From Polyangiaceae bacterium (GTDB lineage: Bacteria; Myxococcota_A; Polyangia; Polyangiales; Polyangiaceae), in assembly GCA_025936115.1 (NCBI GenBank), contig JAICTZ010000008.1:124001-188000 (forward strand): 64,000 nt of DNA, written 5' to 3'. A program made the position numbers and the translations under genes. How positions within the stretch are numbered: position 1 is the stretch's first letter; every line of letters starts with the position of its first letter. A model generated the notes under the pieces. That model did no database searches. It was not told the DNA's origin and saw only the letters and a program-made list of their open reading frames with translations. This document shows positions 16,293 to 24,386 of this stretch, piece by piece.

Positions 16293-18404
16293 TCACGGCC
16301 TCAGGAGCTGTGATGCGAATCGATCCGGCAGCCGGCAGCTATCGATGATGCACGATGGCGGCTCGCTTGGATTCGATCCCTGGCAATCCGGCGGAGTTCC
16401 CGTCCCGTCGTCGTAGCAGAGGCGAATAGGTGCGGAGACGCCGACGTTGCCGGCGTTGTCTCTCGCCCTTAGAGCGGCGCAAATCCATCCGTTCGATACG
16501 AACGGCTTGATCTCCCAGCCGTAGCCCGTGCAGGTGACGCCCTGCAGTGGCGGCACGCCGAATACCGCGGGGACCGCGGGATAGATGGTCCAGTGAATCA
16601 CGCGCGTGAGATCGGATGCATGTGCGTCGCACAGGGCAGACGGGGCCTGGCCGTTACTGTATTTGCAAATGTCGGGCATGGGATAAGCGGCGGCCCACGA
16701 CGGAGACTCGTCCATAGCGCTGCCGAACCAGGAGTTACCTACCGTGGGCACCGGCAGCAGCTTGATCGCCGGCAAGTCCTCGCCACTCGTCGAGTCCTGG
16801 GTCTCGATCTCATCGCAGACGCCATCGCCCGTCGTGTCTTTGAGGAGGCCCTGCGCCGGGTTCGGCTGCAGGAAAAGCACGACAGAATCCAAATCTACGG
16901 TGGCCGCCGGTGCGTAGTTATCTCCAATGGCGTGGTTGGTATCGTCCCAGACCAACCCGCGGAAAGTGACGAACTCACTCACGACATCCAAATCGTTGAC
17001 GGCCCTGGAGCCCAGAGGATCGAATGCGAGGGAGCACGTGCCGTCATCGTGCGCTTCACGCACTGGAGGCGGATCCAGATCGACGAAGGGCGGAACGTTG
17101 TCCAAGTGCGGGAGCACGTCCTCCGTGTCGGATTCATTGCCCACCAGATCACTCGCTTTTACCTTGAGCGTGACTTGGCCGACTGATTTCTGGATTTGCG
17201 TCGTATCGAAGCTGAAGGTGTAGGTACTGTTCGCAACGTCGACGGACCAAGACGGGTCGTCGGCACTGAACGCGTACGGCTTCGTATTGATGACCGCGGT
17301 GATCGACGACTCATCCACGCCAGACTGTGAGTCGGTCACCTTGAAGACCAACTGAACACGACCGGATACGATATCGGCAGAAGCTGGGGAGAGGATTGCA
17401 ATGTCGGGACCGGTGCCGTCTACGATGAAGTCGTAAGCTACTTCCGCCAGCGCCGGCCTCGGCGAGCGCTGATTTTCCGCGGTGATGACGATCTTCTGAT
17501 CGCCATCAGGGGTAGGCATGAAGATCTTCGGGTCGTCGAGGTGCACCGTCGCCGTGTACTGGCCGTTGCTCTTCGTCAAATCGAATGACTTGCCGCCTAC
17601 CGTGAGGCTCACATCGCCGATGGCTGCACCGTCGTCACCCTTTGGGACGACGGGCGCCGCAGCGACCTTGAAAGCAACGTGCAGCGCCTGACCGACGGCT
17701 GTCGCAAACGGTGGGTTGTCGGCGTCGCCCACGGGCGGATCGACGGGCGTGATCGACGGCCCGTGATCCACGAACGTGTCGATGCGATCGGTGCCCATGA
17801 TGGGCGGCGACGACGTGTCGCTCGCTTGGCACTCGATGCCCATGCCGCCGTTAATGCTGACTTTGCGGGTGATGAAGTGCGCGGTGTATTCGTCTTCGTT
17901 GTCGGTGGGCGTGCCCGGGTGCGTTTCGACGACGAGGCCGTCGCCGTCGAGGAGCTCGAGCAGCACCGTGGCTTGGTCGACGCTCTTCGCGCCTTTGTCC
18001 GTGGATTTCGTGGCGGTGCAGAGCACGTCGATTTCGTCGGCGACGATCACCCCGGGATCGTTCGGGTCCGTGACCGGCGCAGGGCTCGTGACGTGGACGA
18101 CGGGAGCACCCATCACGTTGACGCCGCCGCTGCCGCCAGTGTCGCCCGTCGCGCCGGACCCGCTGGTGCCCCCCGTGGCCGAAACGTCACCCACGCCGCC
18201 CTCCCCCGCCCCTTCACCCGCTCCGCCCCCAGACCCCTTGCCGCCGCGGCCGGCCATGTTCACGCGGGCACCGCCGCCCTCGAGTCCCGTGCCCGTCACG
18301 GGGGGCGGCTCGTCTTTCGTGCCGCACGCGGCCGCCGCGAGCGCGCTCGCAAGGAGACTCCATCCCCATCGCCCCAACCAATTGCCTAAGCGTCGCGTCA
18401 GCAT
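16293..18404 (-). CDS. Large lipoprotein with Gly-rich linker and Ig-like repeats
   Basis: A 703-residue exported lipoprotein. The ATG used (MLTRRLGNWLG) gives a signal peptide ending AAAAC at Cys27; a GTG three codons upstream is the alternative. Residues ~40-85 are a Gly/Ser/Thr-rich linker. The rest looks like serial Ig-like/cadherin-like beta-sandwich modules: DGTGPDIAILSPASADIVSG, VFKVTDSQSGVDESSI and LRARDNAGNVG are typical strands and loops. Two or three cysteine pairs sit near the C-terminus. It probably extends from the outer membrane. Codon use in the 3' two thirds is less GC-biased than in the neighbours. No binding partner can be named. Confidence 0.82.
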   Translation of the reverse strand: MLTRRLGNWLGRWGWSLLASALAAAACGTKDEPPPVTGTGLEGGGARVNMAGRGGKGSGGGAGEGAGEGGVGDVSATGGTSGSGATGDTGGSGGVNVMGAPVVHVTSPAPVTDPNDPGVIVADEIDVLCTATKSTDKGAKSVDQATVLLELLDGDGLVVETHPGTPTDNEDEYTAHFITRKVSINGGMGIECQASDTSSPPIMGTDRIDTFVDHGPSITPVDPPVGDADNPPFATAVGQALHVAFKVAAAPVVPKGDDGAAIGDVSLTVGGKSFDLTKSNGQYTATVHLDDPKIFMPTPDGDQKIVITAENQRSPRPALAEVAYDFIVDGTGPDIAILSPASADIVSGRVQLVFKVTDSQSGVDESSITAVINTKPYAFSADDPSWSVDVANSTYTFSFDTTQIQKSVGQVTLKVKASDLVGNESDTEDVLPHLDNVPPFVDLDPPPVREAHDDGTCSLAFDPLGSRAVNDLDVVSEFVTFRGLVWDDTNHAIGDNYAPAATVDLDSVVLFLQPNPAQGLLKDTTGDGVCDEIETQDSTSGEDLPAIKLLPVPTVGNSWFGSAMDESPSWAAAYPMPDICKYSNGQAPSALCDAHASDLTRVIHWTIYPAVPAVFGVPPLQGVTCTGYGWEIKPFVSNGWICAALRARDNAGNVGVSAPIRLCYDDGTGTPPDCQGSNPSEPPSCIIDSCRLPDRFASQLLRP

Positions 18405-18510
18405 ATTTTCCACGAAAGACTAACGCCATCGGGCATGCGTCACAAGCAGTTGGCGCGTGAACGAGGCGCAGAACCCGCGTTTCGCTCGAGATGACGAGTA
18501 GCGCCGGGCG

Positions 18511-19779
18511 TCAGTTCTCGAGTGGCGGCACCGCGACGGCCTCGAACGCAGAGGCCGGCACCGTCTTCAAAGGCGCGATGTCGTCGTCGGTCCAGCCGGC
18601 GTTCGCCTCGCCCTGAAAGTAGAAATTGGAGCCGTTATCCGCGAGGATCATGCCGTAGCGCTTCATGGCCGTGAGCACGACCTGCGCGCTCGTCGAGAGC
18701 GCGGAGATGTCGTAGTCGGCCTTGAGCCGTACGCGCAGGCCCATGGGCGGTGAATCGGGATCGTTCGGGTCGCAGTCGCTCGGCACGGCTTCGTGCGTCG
18801 CGGGCGCCACGAAGTTTTGGCGCGTGCACGCGGTGGTGAAGCGGATGGCGTGCTTGACCGCGCCCGCGCGCACTTCGTCGTAACGCAAGATGCCGGGCGC
18901 GATCGCGAGACCTGCCGCGTCGGCGCTCGTCCAACCCTTCGGGCGCTGGCCGTAGCTGTTCTTCGTGAGATCCCAGTGCGCGCCGTTGCCGCAGTGCCAA
19001 CCGGCGTCGTAATGACAGGCGTAGCCTTCGTAGAGTTGACAGGTGCCCTGCTGCACGACGAGCAAGTGGCAGTCACCGTCGCAATTCATGGCGTCGCCGC
19101 CCTCGATCTTCGCGACCGCGGGGCTCGGAAACGGGTACGGCCCGGGGTCGCTCTCGTCGGCGTACCAGTCGAAGACGACCGGCAGCGCGAGCTGATCTTT
19201 GGGCACGACGCCGACGGGGATGCCGTAGAGCGTGCTGCCGTCATTGCCGTAGTCGGGATGGAGCTTCGTGCCCTTCACCATATTTTGCAGGTGCGTCGTC
19301 CAGGTTGGGTCGGCTTTCGCGGCCGAAATGTCCTGATTCCACGCGTCGTCCGCCGGGAACATGCTGCAGCCACCGACCGTCGGCGCATCGCCCGTGTTGC
19401 CGCTCGAGCTACCGCCCGCGCCCGCGCTGCCCGAGCTCCCGCCAGCTGCCTTGCCGCCGAGTCCGACCTTGCCGCCGAGTCCCGCCAGGCCACCGAACGC
19501 ACCGCCCGCTCCGCCTTTACCGAACATGCCAGCGCTGCCGCCCGTGACACCGAGCGTTCCACCCGTCGCTCCGTTACTGGACGCTCCGCCCCTGCTCGAA
19601 CCTCCGCCCTTACCGCCGCTCGTTCCCGCGCCGGTGCCGCCGCTCCCGCCGGAGCTCTTCGAGGTGCCCTGACTCACGGGCTTGCCGCTCGTTTCCTCGG
19701 GCGCTCCCGAGCAGCCCAGGGCGAAGACGCCGAACACACCGAACACGCCGAGTCGCCCTACTCGCTTGCGCGGATCCAT
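18511..19779 (-). CDS. Lipoprotein with Gly-rich linker and conserved secreted domain of unknown function
   Basis: A 422-residue protein. The signal peptide repeats a short unit (GVFGVFGVFALGC) and ends in a good lipobox. A ~110-residue Gly/Ser/Ala linker follows. The C-terminal ~280 residues form a compact domain beginning FPADDAWNQDI and containing DESDPGPYPFP, DCHLLVVQQGTCQLYEGYAC, WTSADAAGLAIAPGILRYDE and MKRYGMILADNGSNFYF. From memory this is a conserved extracellular domain found in actinobacteria and myxobacteria without an established function. A GTG two codons upstream is an alternative start. Confident as a gene, unknown in function. Confidence 0.83.
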   Translation of the reverse strand: MDPRKRVGRLGVFGVFGVFALGCSGAPEETSGKPVSQGTSKSSGGSGGTGAGTSGGKGGGSSRGGASSNGATGGTLGVTGGSAGMFGKGGAGGAFGGLAGLGGKVGLGGKAAGGSSGSAGAGGSSSGNTGDAPTVGGCSMFPADDAWNQDISAAKADPTWTTHLQNMVKGTKLHPDYGNDGSTLYGIPVGVVPKDQLALPVVFDWYADESDPGPYPFPSPAVAKIEGGDAMNCDGDCHLLVVQQGTCQLYEGYACHYDAGWHCGNGAHWDLTKNSYGQRPKGWTSADAAGLAIAPGILRYDEVRAGAVKHAIRFTTACTRQNFVAPATHEAVPSDCDPNDPDSPPMGLRVRLKADYDISALSTSAQVVLTAMKRYGMILADNGSNFYFQGEANAGWTDDDIAPLKTVPASAFEAVAVPPLEN

Positions 19780-19803
19780 GAGCACGAGATCTTAGCGGTT
19801 CAC

Positions 19804-19845
19804 TCTGGTGCGTCGAGGACGGCCGGCGATTCTGGTGCGCCGAGG
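19804..19845. repeat. Pair of 15-bp direct repeats upstream of a lipoprotein gene
   Basis: TCTGGTGCGTCGAGG at 19804-19818 recurs with one mismatch at 19831-19845, a centre-to-centre spacing of 27 bp. It lies in a 236-bp gap, 25 bp upstream of the minus-strand lipoprotein start. It could be an operator, or chance in GC-rich DNA; nothing else is seen in the gap. Confidence 0.35.
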
Positions 19846-20015
19846 TAAGCGGTTTCGTGCGCTCGCCTCAGAGAGTGCGCGGCGTAACGCACCAATCGAC
19901 TGCGCAAAAGCGCGACGATCCCCGCGTAAAATCGAGCTCGCGGCGGCACGCGGCGTGCTCGGGGCACTCGGCCGCAACCGGCGTGTCGAACGTAGCGCGC
20001 GGGGTAGCGCGGCGT

Positions 20016-20531
20016 TCAGTGCGCCGCGGCGTCGAGCGCGGTGTCGAGCTCGCGCTCGGACACGACGCCCTGAGCGCGCGCCACCACGCGCCCGCGCGCG
20101 TCGAGGATGACGAGGGTCGGCACCTGATCGAGCTTGCCGAACGGAGTCGGACGCCCGAAGCCCGCCGAGTTCGCGAGCGCCACGGGGTAACTGAGCTCGA
20201 GCGAGGATCTGAAGACTTCGACGAGCGGCGCGTCGTTCGGTGCTTCGAGCGCGACGGCGCCGGCGTTGACGCGCGGCGTGTGCCGGCGCACCACTTCGTC
20301 GAGACGTCGCGCCATGAGCTGCGAAGCGAGATCGAACGTCGCGACGAAGAGCAGCGCCGTGACGCGGCCGCGCGTGTTCTGACTCGTGAGCAGCTCGCCG
20401 CTCGGCGTACCGAACGCGAACTCGACGGGCGTGCCACGCGGCGCCACCGCGACCTCGGGCGCGCGTGGCTCACCGGCGCACGCGGCGAAGACCAGTACGG
20501 CGGCGCTCGCGGCGGCCGCCCGCACGTTCAC
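20016..20531 (-). CDS. Thioredoxin-fold lipoprotein lacking the CXXC motif
   Basis: A 171-residue protein starting at a GTG that overlaps the upstream stop (GTGA). The signal peptide ends VFAAC (lipobox Cys18). The mature domain has the TlpA/redoxin layout: TPSGELLTSQNTRGRVTALLF, then the segment where WCXXC is normally found reads FVATFDLASQL with no cysteine, and the cis-proline region VPTLVILDARGRVV is retained. A dithiol redox role therefore looks lost; it may be structural or binding. It is translationally coupled to the next upstream gene. Confidence 0.75.
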   Translation of the reverse strand: MNVRAAAASAAVLVFAACAGEPRAPEVAVAPRGTPVEFAFGTPSGELLTSQNTRGRVTALLFVATFDLASQLMARRLDEVVRRHTPRVNAGAVALEAPNDAPLVEVFRSSLELSYPVALANSAGFGRPTPFGKLDQVPTLVILDARGRVVARAQGVVSERELDTALDAAAH

Positions 20532-21223
20532 GGCGCGGGGGGCGGCGTCGAACCGCCGACGACGGGCCCGAACAGATCGGCGAACACGCTGAGCGCCTGG
20601 GGCAGTTCGCCGCCCGCGCGACGGTGAGCGAGCACCGTGAGCGCGAGGTCGTCGATGATCGCCTTCATCGGCGTGTTCTCGAGCAGGGCGCCCTCGAGGC
20701 GCTCGCCGGCGTTCGGCGCCGACGAGTGGAGCACGATGGGATCGTGCCGCACCCACGTGAAGCCCGTGGCGACGCGGTAACCGCACGCGAGGACTTGCGC
20801 GAAGTTGAGATAGAGTGGCGTAACGAGCACCGCGACACGCGTGCCGTTCGCGCACACGCCGGAGAGCGCGTGCGCGGCGAAACCGGGCGTCGCGTCGAGC
20901 TCGATCGGACCCATCGCCGCGCTGATGCGCTCGCGGCGGGCAGGATCCGATTCGACGGCAAGCAGCGGCGCGTACAGCGCGACTTTGGGCACGTCGAGGT
21001 TCTTCGCGTCGTGCTGGAGCACGGCGAGCCAGTAGTCACGACCTGCGGGAGTCAGCTCGCGATAAGCGATGGCGGTCGCGAGTGCCGCCTCCGCATCGGT
21101 CGCGAGCGCGCCGAGCCATTCGCACCACGCGCCGACGAGACGCTCGTCCGTGACCGGCGTGACCGGCAGCGGGGTGCGCTCCGCAGCCGGCGTCCGATCC
21201 ACACTCGAGGACAGCTCCGACAT
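20528..21223 (-). CDS. Conserved hypothetical protein
   Basis: A 231-residue, soluble-looking protein with no signal peptide, no membrane segment and no motif I recognise. It is mostly helical by composition with one hydrophobic stretch around GTRVAVLVTPLYLNFAQVLA and two cysteines. Its stop overlaps the GTG of the cysteine-less thioredoxin-fold lipoprotein, so the two are translationally coupled and probably work together, one in the cytosol and the other in the envelope. The coding assignment rests on G/C-rich third positions and on the overlap. Confidence 0.65.
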   Translation of the reverse strand: MSELSSSVDRTPAAERTPLPVTPVTDERLVGAWCEWLGALATDAEAALATAIAYRELTPAGRDYWLAVLQHDAKNLDVPKVALYAPLLAVESDPARRERISAAMGPIELDATPGFAAHALSGVCANGTRVAVLVTPLYLNFAQVLACGYRVATGFTWVRHDPIVLHSSAPNAGERLEGALLENTPMKAIIDDLALTVLAHRRAGGELPQALSVFADLFGPVVGGSTPPPAP

Positions 21224-21317
21224 GGACGCGCGAACCTAGGGCAAGAGCGCCCGAGTTGCAACGCTTCCGCTCACGAAGAGCGAAGTCTTCTCAGGAGCCC
21301 GGGCACCCCGGCCCTTC

Positions 21318-21566
21318 TCACTCGAGCTCGGCGTCGAAGTCTTGGCGGAGGTCTTCCACGAGGGCGTCGAGCTCGCGCTCGCGCGAGGCGGGTGCACTCA
21401 GCACGAGATCACCGCCTCGTTCCGCGAACATGGCGCACAAGCCTTCACTCGCTTCACAAATACCTTTGACGAGGACGACGTCGCGCGCCGCGACGCGCAC
21501 GCGACGCAAAACCACGTCACTCGTAGCGCTTGGGGCAAGGTTCCGCGGCTCGGACGTGGCCTTCAT
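21318..21566 (-). CDS. DUF4911-like small protein
   Basis: An 82-residue protein starting MKATSEPRNL (a GTG three codons earlier is the alternative). The pattern LRRVRVAARDVVLVKGICEA followed by SEGLCAMFAERGGDLVLSAP and an acidic helical end (ELDALVEDLRQDFDAELE) matches DUF4911 as I remember it: a small family of delta-type bacteria, function unknown. It is 94 bp upstream of the next minus-strand gene and divergent from the Asp-box protein. Confidence 0.65.
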   Translation of the reverse strand: MKATSEPRNLAPSATSDVVLRRVRVAARDVVLVKGICEASEGLCAMFAERGGDLVLSAPASRERELDALVEDLRQDFDAELE

Positions 21567-21688
21567 GGTGTCCACACGATACCCCCAAGGTGGAGGACGA
21601 GGAAACCTACGACACGAGGCGGCCCCTCACGCCGCACGTCGACCTCGAACACTTGACAGCAGAGTGCGTCATTGGAAGGTAGCGCGTC

Positions 21689-23131
21689 ATGCGCCACGCG
21701 ATCCGCGCACCAGAGCCGCCCCCGCGGCCCCTCGAGGACGACGAGCGCGACGACGAGGAGCGCGACGAGTTCGGCGAGCTCTTGCCGGGTCTCGACGACG
21801 AAGAGTCGCTCGACGACGAAGCTGGCGACGAGGCGGCCGCGGTGCCGGACGCGTTCGACATCGATCTACCGCTCGAAGACGTGACGTTCGAGGAACAGAC
21901 CGCGCCTGATCTGCGCTTCGGTCACGATTCGGTGCTGCCCGAGGCCGATCCGGACGGCGACGTGGGCGACGCCGCTGGTTTCGCCGGCGAGCCGCGCACC
22001 GGTGAAACCCAGCCCGAGGAGGCATTCCCCGCCGACGACGAGGAGCGCGACGGCATCGACGATTTTCGTCCGCTGGTGAGCGACCTCGATCTGCCGGGGC
22101 TCGACGCCGACGAGGAGCTCGAGGGCGAGGTCGTGCGGTTCGGCGCATTTTTCGCGGCTTCCGAGCTCAGCTGGCCGAGCGCGCGCCGCCCGTGGCGCGT
22201 GACGGCGCTCGCGAGCGAACGAACGAGCGCGCTCGCCTTGGGCGGCGGAACCGTCGTCGCCGGCAGCACCGATCTGTTGTGGCTCGACGCCGGACGATCC
22301 GCGCCGGTGCGCATCGCGCTCGACGGCGCCCGCATCGTGACCCTCGCGCTGCTCGGAGAAACGCACGACACGGTCGTCGCCGTCACGAGCACGGGGCGAT
22401 TACTCCGGCGCACCCGCTTCGCGAGCGATTCCGAGCGCCTCGCAGAGCTCGGGCGCGGGGCACACTCCGCGCTCGAGGTTCGGGTCGAGCTCTGCGCGCT
22501 CGGACGCAGCGACGCGCGCTCGTTACTCATGCGCTCGAGCTTCGGTTTCGTCGCGCAGAGTGACGATGCCGGGACGCACTTCACGCCGCTCGAGCCGCCG
22601 CTCCGCGTCGTTTCACTCGCTCGGTCGGCCGCTCCGGTGGTCGCGCTCAGCGAGGAGGAGCGCGATCTTTTGCTGTCGCGCGACGCGGGCCGGAGCTTCG
22701 AACGACGGCGCCTCGAAGGGGTCGCAGGCACCGTGGCACGCGGCGACGCACCGCTCCTCGCGGCAGCGGAGGGGACGATCGCGATCGTCGACTCGGAGCT
22801 CGGCCTCGTCGTCTCCGCCGATGCGGGCGTTTCCTTCCGCGAAGTGCCGGGCTCCGTGGCAGCGACGGCGTGTGCCACCGGTTCCTCCGCGGGGCGGCCC
22901 TGCGTTTGGGTAGCGCTCTACTCGGAAGCCGCCGACAGCACACGCATCCTCATGGTCGATGTCACGCGCGGCGACGCCGAAGTCATCGCCACGATGACGG
23001 GCGCCGGCGACGACGCTGAGCTCGGTCCGAGCGCGCGCATCGAGCGGCTCGCTTGGGACGGCGCTCGCCTCTTCGCCGTGGGCGAGCCGGGCTTCCTCCT
23101 GATCGAGCCGCCGAGCGACTCGCATCATTAA
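21689..23131 (+). CDS. Asp-box (BNR) repeat protein with acidic N-terminus
   Basis: A 480-residue protein. The first ~150 residues are very acidic and disordered-looking (DDERDDEERDEFGEL and similar). From about residue 165 the protein shows a repeated beta-propeller pattern with Asp-box motifs: SDDAGTHFTPLE, SRDAGRSFERRR and SADAGVSFREVP, spaced about 40-55 residues apart. There is no signal peptide, so it may be cytosolic or exported by an unrecognised route. Such folds are found in sialidases and photosystem-assembly factors, but no catalytic residues can be assigned here. Confidence 0.78.
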   Translation: MRHAIRAPEPPPRPLEDDERDDEERDEFGELLPGLDDEESLDDEAGDEAAAVPDAFDIDLPLEDVTFEEQTAPDLRFGHDSVLPEADPDGDVGDAAGFAGEPRTGETQPEEAFPADDEERDGIDDFRPLVSDLDLPGLDADEELEGEVVRFGAFFAASELSWPSARRPWRVTALASERTSALALGGGTVVAGSTDLLWLDAGRSAPVRIALDGARIVTLALLGETHDTVVAVTSTGRLLRRTRFASDSERLAELGRGAHSALEVRVELCALGRSDARSLLMRSSFGFVAQSDDAGTHFTPLEPPLRVVSLARSAAPVVALSEEERDLLLSRDAGRSFERRRLEGVAGTVARGDAPLLAAAEGTIAIVDSELGLVVSADAGVSFREVPGSVAATACATGSSAGRPCVWVALYSEAADSTRILMVDVTRGDAEVIATMTGAGDDAELGPSARIERLAWDGARLFAVGEPGFLLIEPPSDSHH

Positions 23132-23133
23132 GA

Positions 23134-23165
23134 GGCGCCGCTGGGTGTTTGGCCCAGACGGCGCC
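23134..23165 (+). terminator. Strong GC hairpin between two plus-strand genes
   Basis: The arm GGCGCCGCTGGG (23134-23145) pairs with CCCAGACGGCGCC (23153-23165) with one bulge and a seven-base loop, two bases after the stop of the Asp-box gene. No T-run follows, so it may be an atypical terminator or an element in the leader of the aspartate kinase gene. Confidence 0.45.
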
Positions 23166-23191
23166 CCTCGGGTAACTTCCGAGGTCGGGCC

Positions 23192-24385
23192 GTGTCGGTC
23201 GTCGTTCAGAAGTTCGGTGGTTCGTCTTTAGCCGACCTGGAGCGGCTCGGGCGCGTGGCCGACCTCGTGATGCGGACGCGGCGCGCCGGACACGACGTCG
23301 TGGTGGTCGTGAGCGCGATGGGCAAGGCGACCGACGCGCTACTCACGCTCGCGCGCGAGGCGGCAAGAGTCCCAGGCGAAACCGGCGGCAGCGAACCGTC
23401 GCGCCGCGAGCTCGACATGCTCGTGAGCACGGGGGAGCGCGTGAGCATGGCCCTCTTGTCGATCGCCATTCGCGCGCGTGGCGGCGACGCCGTGAGCCTA
23501 ACGGGCTCGCAGTCGGGCATTTTCACCAACGATCGGCATTTCGACGCGCGCATCATCGAGGTGCGACCCTTTCGCGTCGAGGACGAGCTCGCGCGCGGTC
23601 GCATCGTGATCGTCGCCGGCTACCAGGGCATGAGCTACCGCCGCGAGATCACGACGCTCGGGCGCGGCGGCTCGGACACGACCGCCGTAGCGCTCGCGGC
23701 AGCGCTCGGCGCCGAACGCTGCGAGATCTATAGCGACGTCGACGGCGTCTACACCGCCGATCCGCGCAGCGTCGAGGACGCCCGGCACTTGCCCGAGCTC
23801 GACTACGCGACGATGCAGGAGATGGCGGAAGCCGGCGCGAAAGTCTTGAACGCGCGCGCCGTCGAGTGGGCAGAGAAGTCCCGCATCGTGATCGCCGCTC
23901 GCCGCACGAGCGATTTCGCAACGGACGGCGGCGGGCGCGAGACACGCGTCGTGCCGGCGACGTTCGGCCGCGCGCCGTGGACGGTAATCGGTGCTCAGAA
24001 GCTCGCGCTCTTACGCGCAGCAGGCGCCCCGCAGGCCGTGCTGGCCGCGGCCGTCGAAGCCGCGCTGCCGCTCCGCGATTTCACGCTCGACGACGGCGCG
24101 CTCACGGCGACGATTTCGCTCTTGAATGCGCCGGATCTGGCGCGCTTTCGCGCCCTCGCGGAAGACTCGCCGTTCACGCTCGAGGCCGACCTCGGCCAAG
24201 TGAGTCTCGTCGGCGTCGGCGTCGGCGACGAACCGGGACTCGTGGCGCGCGCGTGCGCCGCGTTGCCCGAGGCGCCGCGCTGGCTCGTTGCTTCACCGCT
24301 CAGGCTGAGCGCGATCGTGGCGGCCCCGGCGGTGCCGGCGGCGGAACGCGCGTGGCACGCGGCGTTCGTCCGCGGCGGTGCGTGA
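23192..24385 (+). CDS. Aspartate kinase
   Basis: A 397-residue enzyme phosphorylating aspartate to 4-phosphoaspartate, the first step to lysine, threonine and methionine. Signatures: [12 protein letters not shown] at the N-terminus, [48 protein letters not shown] and [15 protein letters not shown]; these are all canonical. The C-terminal part (about residues 270-397) has the length of paired ACT regulatory domains but is poorly conserved, so feedback control may differ. GTG start. Its stop is one base away from that of the convergent TPR gene. Confidence 0.94.
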   Translation: MSVVVQKFGGSSLADLERLGRVADLVMRTRRAGHDVVVVVSAMGKATDALLTLAREAARVPGETGGSEPSRRELDMLVSTGERVSMALLSIAIRARGGDAVSLTGSQSGIFTNDRHFDARIIEVRPFRVEDELARGRIVIVAGYQGMSYRREITTLGRGGSDTTAVALAAALGAERCEIYSDVDGVYTADPRSVEDARHLPELDYATMQEMAEAGAKVLNARAVEWAEKSRIVIAARRTSDFATDGGGRETRVVPATFGRAPWTVIGAQKLALLRAAGAPQAVLAAAVEAALPLRDFTLDDGALTATISLLNAPDLARFRALAEDSPFTLEADLGQVSLVGVGVGDEPGLVARACAALPEAPRWLVASPLRLSAIVAAPAVPAAERAWHAAFVRGGA

Positions 24386-24386
24386 A

